From Holosporaceae bacterium (GTDB taxonomy: Bacteria; Pseudomonadota; Alphaproteobacteria; UBA3830), in contig JAIRZO010000003.1 of assembly GCA_031267195.1 (NCBI GenBank), forward strand, positions 1-6,545: 6,545 nt of DNA. Direction: 5' to 3'. Below the pieces are notes generated by a model that saw nothing but the letters and a program-made list of their open reading frames with translations, ran no database searches and was not told the DNA's origin. This document shows positions 1 through 5,769 of the stretch, piece after piece. Within the stretch, counting starts at the first letter, position 1. Each line of letters starts with the position of its first letter. The position numbers and the translations under genes were made by a program.

Positions 1-351
1 AGTAACATCGTGATAAAAATCCAAATGCTTGAATATCTTAGCAATGTTTACACAAATTGCTGCAGAACTTCCAAGCCCGGCAGCAATTGGTATGTCATTT
101 TCAATGATGAAGTTACCGGTAATTTCATGAATATTCACGATTTCAAAAGCAGTTTTTATGAGACGCCAAATTATATTACGACAATCTTTGCCGTTGTATT
201 TAACTAAACTGGAGAGCCCCGCATCAGTGCACTCTGCATATCGAATGGAGCAAAGATAACGTCTAACCGGAAATGCTATGGCCTTACCTCCCCGTATGAC
301 GGCATGTTCACCACATAAAACGCATTTGGCATATGTAGAAAATTTAATCAT
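1..351 (-). CDS. Mevalonate kinase (GHMP kinase family), N-terminal part, cut by left window edge
   Basis: Only the first 117 codons are in the window; the C-terminal part lies beyond position 1. Mevalonate kinase uses ATP to phosphorylate mevalonate in the cytosol, an early step in making isopentenyl diphosphate. Seen in the translation: near the N-terminus KCVLCGEHAV (residues 9-18), the K-x-x-L-x-GEHAV signature of mevalonate kinases, with Lys9, Glu15 and His16 aligning with human Lys13, Glu19 and His20. Residues 88-98, PIAAGLGSSAA, are the glycine/serine-rich ATP-binding loop (motif 2) of GHMP kinases. The distance between the motifs suits the compact bacterial/archaeal type. The ATG at 351 is chosen because it puts the first motif at the usual distance from the N-terminus and has an AAGGGG about 11 bases upstream. 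The frame stays open to a stop near 507, with in-frame ATGs at 393 and 462, so a longer start is possible but less likely. Another GHMP kinase is possible, but GEHAV favours mevalonate kinase. Confidence 0.85.
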   Translation of the reverse strand, partial: MIKFSTYAKCVLCGEHAVIRGGKAIAFPVRRYLCSIRYAECTDAGLSSLVKYNGKDCRNIIWRLIKTAFEIVNIHEITGNFIIENDIPIAAGLGSSAAICVNIAKIFKHLDFYHDVT

Positions 352-478
352 CTGAAATTGGACCCCTTCAATATAGCAATTACAAAACCACATAATGTCC
401 ACAAATTGTTCAGTAAATGCACTAGCCAGTAATATATTACTTAAATTATCAAGTTGCAACATACAGTTAATGCTGTAG

Positions 479-619
479 AGAATCTTGGGAAACCCTTTCA
501 CTCAGGGGAAAATTGCTACTTCCCTAATGGCCGGTGATCAGGCCAAATCGCTGGAGATTTTCGGAAGAAAGGAAACGGTCGCAGAAATCGAAAAAAGTAG
601 AGAAATGAATTTATTTTGA
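479..619 (+). pseudogene. Possible remnant of an unidentified gene (46-codon open stretch)
   Basis: A 46-codon open stretch runs from just after a TAG (476-478) to a TGA at 617-619. Its only ATG start (527) would leave 30 residues, and I see no clear ribosome binding site. The translation has the composition of a genuine soluble protein rather than random sequence: it opens RILGNPFTQGKIATSLMAGD, continues SLEIFGRKETVAEIEKSRE, and ends in MNLF. That suggests the C-terminal tail of a gene whose front has been lost. I do not recognise the family. It lies opposite and upstream of the mevalonate kinase, next to the MITE-like element, in a region that looks decayed. Chance openness over 141 bases is a real alternative. 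Confidence 0.25.
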
Positions 620-634
620 AGGATGTTGGATTAT

Positions 635-779
635 TAGACCTCTTCCGAAACTCTCGCTCTTTCGGTAATTTTGTCATCGCTCCGGTGCTAGAATCCTCAT
701 ATGCAACAGGTACATAGCAGTCCTGCGCTCCGGTGATTCCTGAAAATTCCTCGGAATAACTCTGTTTCGAAAGAGTCTA
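635..779. mobile_element. MITE-like or IS-remnant element with terminal inverted repeats (about 145 bp)
   Basis: The left end reads TAGACCTCTTCCGAAAC (from 635). The reverse complement of the right end (to 779) reads TAGACTCTTTCGAAAC. The two match over about 16-17 bases with one missing base and one mismatch. The interior is non-coding and contains two copies of GCTCCGGTG, at 679-687 and 727-735, in the same orientation. The ends sit in TTAG (left) and CTAG (right) contexts, which resembles a TA or YTAR target duplication of the kind made by IS5-type and related elements. No transposase is encoded, so movement would need a full-length relative elsewhere in the genome. I infer a MITE or a heavily deleted insertion sequence; the family is not assigned. 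Confidence 0.55.
679..735. repeat. Direct repeat pair GCTCCGGTG inside the MITE-like element
   Basis: Two identical 9-base copies of GCTCCGGTG lie at 679-687 and 727-735, 48 bases apart and in the same orientation. Each is followed within about 20 bases by a related string (AATCCTC after the first, AATTCCTC after the second), so the two halves of the element look like diverged copies of one unit. Confidence 0.5.
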
Positions 780-780
780 G

Positions 781-806
781 TCAAAAATCGTCTGGAGTAA
801 ATCCAG
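781..806 (-). terminator. Weak intrinsic terminator after the 883-residue gene
   Basis: On the minus strand CTGGA, a 5-base loop and TCCAG form a short hairpin (792-806). After ACGA comes a run of five T (783-787 on the plus strand as A). It lies about 76 bases downstream of the stop of the large gene at 883. The stem has only 5 pairs, so efficiency is doubtful. Confidence 0.35.
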
Positions 807-882
807 CTCTCTACAATATGGCTATATACTCCTCGTTTTCTTCCAACAGGAAACTTTACAATCTGGCGAACTAAAGTCGTAG

Positions 883-3534
883 CTAGTTTAGGAAGAGATA
901 CTCAAATAAGTCGTTAAACTCCTCCGCCAAATTTTCAATTTCATCCGCTAGTGGCACCAGAATACCGTTCTCTGTCAGCATTTCAAAGGCCAAGAGAAGG
1001 TGTGCATCTTTCCGTCGTGTTTCAATCAGTCGACTTTCGCAATCGTTCGGTATAGATAAGCCATCTTTGCGTCTGCTACTGTTCCGGAATCGCAACGCCG
1101 CTTTCGGAAAGCTCGTCATTCCAATCATTTCTTTCAGCAAATGCTCTACTGTAAACAATTTCTCCCTCAGGATTCGCTGTACTATATTATCAGTGTTAGC
1201 ACTGTTGGTCGTTAGCGATACCCGATCAATCAAGCTCAATCCGTCCCAAATTTTTCTCGGCACACTATCCGGTGGTGATGTGCTCAAATGATTGGCCAAT
1301 TCAGCACCGTTTCCATAGCCGTAGGATGAACTAGTTGGCAGGCCAAAATTGCCGTTGTTGAGGTGCAGCACCCTCTGGATGCACATAGTGCCTTCGGCAT
1401 ATGGGGTTCCGTCAGCCATACGATATTGAAAAGTTTTATAAAACAGTGATCGTACTGCCTGATAAATACACAATTCCACTGGATAAGTATCAACCTTGCG
1501 GTCAAGAATGAAATCATAGGAGAGCCGACAGCTTTCTGCTATACCGATCCAACAATGCTGAAATCCGCTTAAAATATGGCCAAACGTTCTTGCTGCATAG
1601 TGCTGATCCACATCGTTGTGTTTGATCGAAGAATTTTGCCGTTTTTTTAACAAATCAGAAAGTTCGCAAAAAATTAAGTTGAGAATTTCTGCACAGTCCG
1701 AAAAGTAACTAAAATTGTCGCTTACAAGTTTATTATAGGCAGTGATGACGAACGAACTCAGAATATTTATTCTCTGTGCTTCGATATGTCCTTGCATGTC
1801 CGGCAGTGTATCTATCAAAGTATTTAATGCCGAATTCGAAATATTCTGCGATAGGACTAATTGCTGGAGTTCAGCTTCAGATGGAAGCGTGCTCTTCGTC
1901 GACAGTCGTCGGTAGATACTATTTTCTGGACTAAAAATGAACGACAGCAAATTATACAAAAATCGTTGACGTTTCCGCTGCTGCGTTGCCATCCGTGTAT
2001 TTTTCTGTGCATCCAGAAAATATTCGGCTGTATGGTCCAGTGCCAAAGATTCAGAATCTTCCTTCAGCTGATCTCCGGACAATACATAGCTAGACAGTTG
2101 TTCCCTGGACAACTTCCAGTCGGAAACGGGCTGCCTGTTGGTATAGGATTTCATCAGTTTCACATAATTTTTCGCTTCATTCGGAATTTGTAATATCCGC
2201 ATATAAAACAAATAGCGGTGATAATTGTGGATGAACTTCCTTAGAAAAATTGTATCTTCTTCAGGTGCATACCGATATATTCCATGCAACTTAGTTAAAT
2301 CAAAAAGAATACGCCCACCGTCTCCTTGATATTTCATGGAGATTGGTACTATGTGGCTGTCGGAATTTGATTGCACCAAATAACCATAATGTCTGGAAGA
2401 TAATCCGGAATTTTTTATCACAGCATTTTGTTCATCAAAAGTTATATAGGGCATAAAAAAATCAAACATCGCGCTCATGGCACCGGACGGTTTTGTGCTA
2501 ACACAACATAACAGTAAATTAGCAAAATTGTAGATGGTTTCATCGTGCCAATTGGTGTCCGCTTTGGCGTATAGCCGGACGGCGCGGGCGACAGCATATT
2601 CCTCCAATTGTCGCTTAAATTTGTTATATTTTGCTACTGCATTTTCAACATTACTTAGGAGCAGCAGTAGAGCGATGGTATCATCACTTTCGTCTCCATT
2701 TATAGCCCCCTCTATGAAGTTGTTTTCGTTCACTATAATTATCGGGAGATACAGATCGGGAATGACAATGCATAGTTCATCTAAAACTTCAGGCATGGAA
2801 CTAAAATTCATATGAAGCTTCAGTAATGCTGAAATACTTGCTGATACACAAGATGCATCGAACTCCGGAACAAACAGCATGATATTTTCTGGAATTTCAA
2901 AGAATTCAGCAATAACGCCTATGTTTATCTGATCATAAAAAGTATTTTTGATGATCAATTCACGGATGGCTTTAGGAATTTTGGGTAAGTTTTCCTGATA
3001 CAGTGACGGTATACGGTATTTCAGCCGAAAACGCAGTTCATCAAGAAAAAACGTTTTTAGTAGCGGATTGTTTTGTCTCTGCAGGAATTTCGCGTGGTTA
3101 TACTGATTTCTCCAGCTAGATCCAGCCGTATCAGTTATCGCTTCCATATATTCATATTCCCTTTCAGGAACTGTCGGTAATTGGGATGAAGGAGGCGATG
3201 ATGACGAGGTGGAATGAATGGTGTGTCCGGCGGAGTCAGCCACAGCGGAAGTGGTTGTTGACGGACGTTTACTCCGTATTTTTCCAGACGGTATAACTTT
3301 TTGTTCCATTGATTTTTTTGTTGGCGCGATTGGAGAATCGGCGCGTGGTTTACGTTCTTGCTGTATTACACGATCTCGCTTTGTAATAAGAGACGCAGCT
3401 GGCGGTCTAAGGAGACTTGAACTCATGAAATGTTCATCGGAAGTTAAATTCCGGAATGGCATAGGAAACAAGCAATTTCCAGAATAAGCTATTAGCATCA
3501 ACGATAATGTTACTAAAGAAACTATACTTTTCAT
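883..3534 (-). CDS. Large exported protein of unknown function (883 residues)
   Basis: I do not recognise a family. The start chosen is the ATG at 3534, because AAGGGAG lies 8 bases upstream (3543-3549); a GTG two codons earlier (3540) is in frame but too close to that site. The protein begins MKSIVSLVTLSLMLIAYSGNC, a typical Sec signal peptide. The SGNC end only loosely resembles a lipobox, so lipoprotein processing is unlikely but not excluded. Counting from the GTG, residues about 45-93 are rich in Lys, Arg and Pro, and residues 94-125 are almost all Ser, Thr, Pro and Ala, with a run of four Ser and PPSS: a disordered linker. The remaining 760 or so residues look mainly helical, with Leu- and Ile-rich amphipathic segments but no clear membrane segment, tandem repeat or catalytic motif that I can name. 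It is monocistronic, with its own upstream AT-rich region and a weak downstream hairpin. I infer a periplasmic, surface or secreted protein; an effector role is possible but unproven. Confidence 0.85.
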   Translation of the reverse strand: MKSIVSLVTLSLMLIAYSGNCLFPMPFRNLTSDEHFMSSSLLRPPAASLITKRDRVIQQERKPRADSPIAPTKKSMEQKVIPSGKIRSKRPSTTTSAVADSAGHTIHSTSSSSPPSSQLPTVPEREYEYMEAITDTAGSSWRNQYNHAKFLQRQNNPLLKTFFLDELRFRLKYRIPSLYQENLPKIPKAIRELIIKNTFYDQINIGVIAEFFEIPENIMLFVPEFDASCVSASISALLKLHMNFSSMPEVLDELCIVIPDLYLPIIIVNENNFIEGAINGDESDDTIALLLLLSNVENAVAKYNKFKRQLEEYAVARAVRLYAKADTNWHDETIYNFANLLLCCVSTKPSGAMSAMFDFFMPYITFDEQNAVIKNSGLSSRHYGYLVQSNSDSHIVPISMKYQGDGGRILFDLTKLHGIYRYAPEEDTIFLRKFIHNYHRYLFYMRILQIPNEAKNYVKLMKSYTNRQPVSDWKLSREQLSSYVLSGDQLKEDSESLALDHTAEYFLDAQKNTRMATQQRKRQRFLYNLLSFIFSPENSIYRRLSTKSTLPSEAELQQLVLSQNISNSALNTLIDTLPDMQGHIEAQRINILSSFVITAYNKLVSDNFSYFSDCAEILNLIFCELSDLLKKRQNSSIKHNDVDQHYAARTFGHILSGFQHCWIGIAESCRLSYDFILDRKVDTYPVELCIYQAVRSLFYKTFQYRMADGTPYAEGTMCIQRVLHLNNGNFGLPTSSSYGYGNGAELANHLSTSPPDSVPRKIWDGLSLIDRVSLTTNSANTDNIVQRILREKLFTVEHLLKEMIGMTSFPKAALRFRNSSRRKDGLSIPNDCESRLIETRRKDAHLLLAFEMLTENGILVPLADEIENLAEEFNDLFEYLFLN

Positions 3535-3542
3535 GTCCACTT

Positions 3543-3549
3543 CTCCCTT
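3543..3549 (-). promoter_or_regulatory. Ribosome binding site deciding the start of the 883-residue protein
   Basis: AAGGGAG on the minus strand lies 8 bases before the ATG at 3534 and only 2 bases before the GTG at 3540. The spacing favours the ATG. Confidence 0.55.
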
Positions 3550-3575
3550 GTCAAATCTCTAGTCAGGACAAAATT

Positions 3576-3604
3576 TTTATGATCTCTTAAATAAGATGCT
3601 GCAA
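3576..3604 (-). promoter_or_regulatory. Possible promoter of the 883-residue protein gene
   Basis: On the minus strand TTGCAG (3599-3604) and CATAAA (3576-3581) are separated by 17 bases and end about 40 bases before the start codon. The match to the sigma-70 consensus is weak at both boxes, and this AT-rich region offers other combinations. Confidence 0.2.
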
Positions 3605-3638
3605 AAAGATTAATTTTTAGTTGATTTTGCTTTTTTAA

Positions 3639-3660
3639 CAAAAATTGTTTACAAATTTTG
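3639..3660. repeat. Imperfect AT-rich inverted repeat upstream of the 883-residue protein gene
   Basis: CAAAAATTG (3639-3647) and CAAATTTTG (3652-3660) pair at 8 of 9 positions around a 4-base TTTA loop. It lies about 105 bases upstream of the ATG at 3534. It could be an operator or merely a by-product of AT richness. Apart from the features listed, I see no gene in 3535-3959. Confidence 0.3.
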
Positions 3661-3948
3661 TGATTTTCGGTTATTGAGCTAATTTTAGGCTAACTCCTAC
3701 TCGCTGCGATTCAAGGCTTCTTTTGATCAATTCCACAGTGCAGGGCCACCTCATGAAAATTTTTGAGAGAGGATTTGAATTAGAGTAGAATGACTCCAGC
3801 CGGCCATTTTTCTCAATCGTCTAATAGATTATCGAGGCATGGTTTGCTTGTATTTTTGCAACAAATTCAATGCGATATGTCTAGATGTAAGGTCCCATAT
3901 TGTGGAGGAAGAGTTAGTGAGTTAAAATATGGATTACCACCATCAGAA

Positions 3949-3955
3949 AAGGAGG
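3949..3955 (+). promoter_or_regulatory. Ribosome binding site of the transposase fragment
   Basis: AAGGAGG, a near-perfect Shine-Dalgarno, lies 4 bases before the ATG at 3960. It supports this frame, rather than the longer overlapping frame, as the one once translated. Confidence 0.6.
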
Positions 3956-3959
3956 CCAT

Positions 3960-4118
3960 ATGGAACAAGTACTACACGGATGCGCCAGAACGACGGAGGC
4001 AGTGCGTAGAGAAATACAAAATAGTAAAGAGAACATAAAAACACTGTCAGATAGGTATTCGACTAATCACAAAACTTTCATCAAATGGAGAAAGAGAACC
4101 TATACTCATTCAAAATAA
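3960..4118 (+). pseudogene. IS481-type transposase, N-terminal fragment (dead insertion sequence)
   Basis: The ATG at 3960 follows a strong AAGGAGG (3949-3955, 4 bases before the start) and opens 52 codons ending in TAA. The product begins MEQVLHGCARTTEAVRREIQ. Residues 27-46 read like the N-terminal helix-turn-helix of IS481-family transposases (LSDRYSTNHKTFIKWRKR, comparable to the usual LAKRYGINPKTVAKWKKR). In intact members about 250-300 more residues follow with a DDE integrase core; here a stop comes right after the helix-turn-helix. The same frame then stays open for 33 further codons to a TAA at 4218, and another frame has a short stretch LQPS like the LQP of intact copies, so decayed remains may continue to about 4220. 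No DDE core is present and the element cannot move. It overlaps, in another frame, the end of an unrelated-looking 82-codon open frame (3790-4038), which I reject as a gene. Confidence 0.75.
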
Positions 4119-4274
4119 GAAGCTGGATTTCGAAGGCGAAAATTCACCGCAATTACAGCCTTCCAAGTCCAGAGTCTCATCTTGCATGAGTATATCTTTG
4201 CCTACTTTCAACGTATCTAATTACCCTCAGACGCAAATCTTCACTATAGGCATTCATCGCTCTTTCCCTTTCTC

Positions 4275-4296
4275 GTTATACTACTTGTCGTATAAC
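4275..4296 (-). terminator. Hairpin after the efflux operon, possible terminator
   Basis: GTTATAC (4275-4281) and GTATAAC (4290-4296) form a perfect 7-pair stem with an 8-base loop. It begins 12 bases past the TAG of the outer-membrane factor (4309-4311). No T-run follows on the minus strand; the sequence after it is purine-rich. It may protect the mRNA 3' end or aid termination rather than act as a classic intrinsic terminator. Confidence 0.35.
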
Positions 4297-4308
4297 TCAC
4301 TAAATGGC

Positions 4309-5769
4309 CTAGCGCATCCAACCACCACCCAAAGCTTTACAAAGGTCAACGGTCGCATTTAGTTGGTTTTGCAGAGCTCCCACCAGATCCATTTCTGCAG
4401 CTAGCAATCCTCTTTCTACATCCAGGAGATCCAATAGACCAATTAAGCCAACTTCCTTTTGTTTCCGCGCCAGCAAATATCCTTTTCGAAGAGCATTCAC
4501 CTGAGCTGTTCTAGATACAACCGCATCTCTGGTTTTTCTATTGGCCGTGAGACCGTCAAGTGTTTCTTTAAAGGCAATTTGTGCAGTCTTCTCGTAAGCG
4601 GCACGAATTCTTTTATATTTCGCCCTGGCAGCCTCAGACGCGAACATGATTTTTCCGCCATAAAATATGGGCAGTGAAATATTCGCTCCAATATTCCAGG
4701 TATCTGATCCGTGCGAAAACAATTCCTTCAGCGATAAACTTTCAAAACCAAACATTCCTGTCAGAGATATGGATGGCAAATGCGCCAATTCGGCAACGCC
4801 TATGCGGGCGTTAGCCTCCATAAGTAAACCCTCCGCCTGCAACACATCTGGACGTCTGGATAGTAGATTTGATGGTAATCCGCTCGGGACATTGGACGGT
4901 ATCCGCAGGCTCTCGAGGGAACTGGCACGGGTGGTTTTTCTGGAAACTATTTCCCTAGGACTGCAGCCAATGAGGACACTGAGAGCAGTTTCTGCTTTTT
5001 CAAGAGCGCACTCAAGATCCATCACCATAGCTCCGATGGATCTCATATCGGCCTCCACCCTCAGGCAGTCGAACTCAGTGCAATAGCCATTCTTCAGTCG
5101 ACTTTTATACATTTCGTAGCTTTCCTGGCGTGTTTTGAAGGTTCTGCGGGCAATGGCCAGCTTAGCATCCAGAGCACGAACGGCAAAGTAGGCCTTTGCG
5201 ACCTCTGCTGTTATGGTCAATGTAACGGTGCTTTTTGCTGCCTTGGATGCCAATAGAATAGCTCTGGCTGCTTCATGAGCTCTTCTGTACTTGCCAAAAA
5301 GATCTATCTCATACGTCGCCAACGACCTCGCAGTATAGCTTTCGTAGCCACTAAACGAGCTACCCTGAGCTCCCTGTGCCTGCTGTCCCAACCGTCCCAT
5401 CATGGACTTATGCGATAGTCTCGTTTCAGATCCATCAGCTTTTATGCCAATGGATGGCAACAAATCACCAGCTGCTATCCCTGCCGCTGCCATAACTTCC
5501 TCCAGATTAGCGATCGCCTGCCGGATATCTGCATTTTTTTTAAGTGCAATACTCTCAAGTTTATCGAGTGTTGGATCCTGAAAAGTCATCCACCATTTTG
5601 CGCAGGCAAACTCATTTATTTTATTATTACAATTTTTCCCCGTGGTCGGCAGGTCTAGTTTTGGACGTCTATAATCCGGTCCCATAGCGCAACCATTGAT
5701 GATGAAGGCAAAAAAAGCAAGATGGCAGCACCTATAGAGCATAGATGTATTAAATCTCGTCAATTTCAA
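4309..5769 (-). CDS. RND efflux system outer-membrane factor lipoprotein (NodT/OprM family)
   Basis: This is the outer-membrane channel of a tripartite drug or metabolite efflux pump; family members trimerise into a beta-barrel with a long periplasmic helical tunnel. The 486 residues are a normal length. The N-terminus is a lipoprotein signal ending INGC with Cys27 as lipidation site, followed by AMGPDYRRP, the usual GPDY..P of this family. Two outer-membrane-efflux repeats follow. Landmarks are YEIDLFGKYRR (153-163), LLSRRPDVLQAE (302-313), EANARIGVAELAHLPSISLTG (through 338), LPIFYGG (366-372), LLDLLDVERGLLAAE (445-459) and the C-terminal ALGGGW (479-484). The start is the TTG at 5769: it overlaps the TGA of the RND gene by 4 bases and has GGAGG 6 bases upstream, so it is probably translationally coupled. 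An ATG at 5742 (residue 10) would still leave a signal peptide but lacks a ribosome site. Substrates cannot be read from the sequence. Confidence 0.95.
   Translation of the reverse strand: MKLTRFNTSMLYRCCHLAFFAFIINGCAMGPDYRRPKLDLPTTGKNCNNKINEFACAKWWMTFQDPTLDKLESIALKKNADIRQAIANLEEVMAAAGIAAGDLLPSIGIKADGSETRLSHKSMMGRLGQQAQGAQGSSFSGYESYTARSLATYEIDLFGKYRRAHEAARAILLASKAAKSTVTLTITAEVAKAYFAVRALDAKLAIARRTFKTRQESYEMYKSRLKNGYCTEFDCLRVEADMRSIGAMVMDLECALEKAETALSVLIGCSPREIVSRKTTRASSLESLRIPSNVPSGLPSNLLSRRPDVLQAEGLLMEANARIGVAELAHLPSISLTGMFGFESLSLKELFSHGSDTWNIGANISLPIFYGGKIMFASEAARAKYKRIRAAYEKTAQIAFKETLDGLTANRKTRDAVVSRTAQVNALRKGYLLARKQKEVGLIGLLDLLDVERGLLAAEMDLVGALQNQLNATVDLCKALGGGWMR

Noticed and set aside
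10..207. 65-codon plus-strand open frame
   Set aside because: It is antisense to the mevalonate kinase, whose minus-strand motifs are unmistakable.
352..510. Upstream extension of the mevalonate kinase frame (in-frame ATGs at 393 and 462)
   Set aside because: These starts lack a ribosome site and would add 14-37 residues ahead of the conserved N-terminal motif, which sits at the normal distance from the ATG at 351.
3218..3487. 89-codon plus-strand open frame
   Set aside because: It is a shadow of the signal peptide and low-complexity region of the 883-residue protein on the opposite strand.
3665..3755. Short minus-strand frame starting MRWPCTVELIKRS, resembling the WQIELIFK motif of IS4-type transposases
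   Set aside because: Only about 27 codons, with loose similarity and none of the further motifs; too weak to call a transposase remnant.
3790..4038. 82-codon plus-strand open frame with a Cys-containing product
   Set aside because: It has no ribosome site and no recognisable motif, and its last third overlaps out of frame the well-supported transposase start at 3960.
4667..5086. 139-codon plus-strand open frame
   Set aside because: It lies entirely antisense within the outer-membrane factor gene, and its translation shows no protein-family signal.
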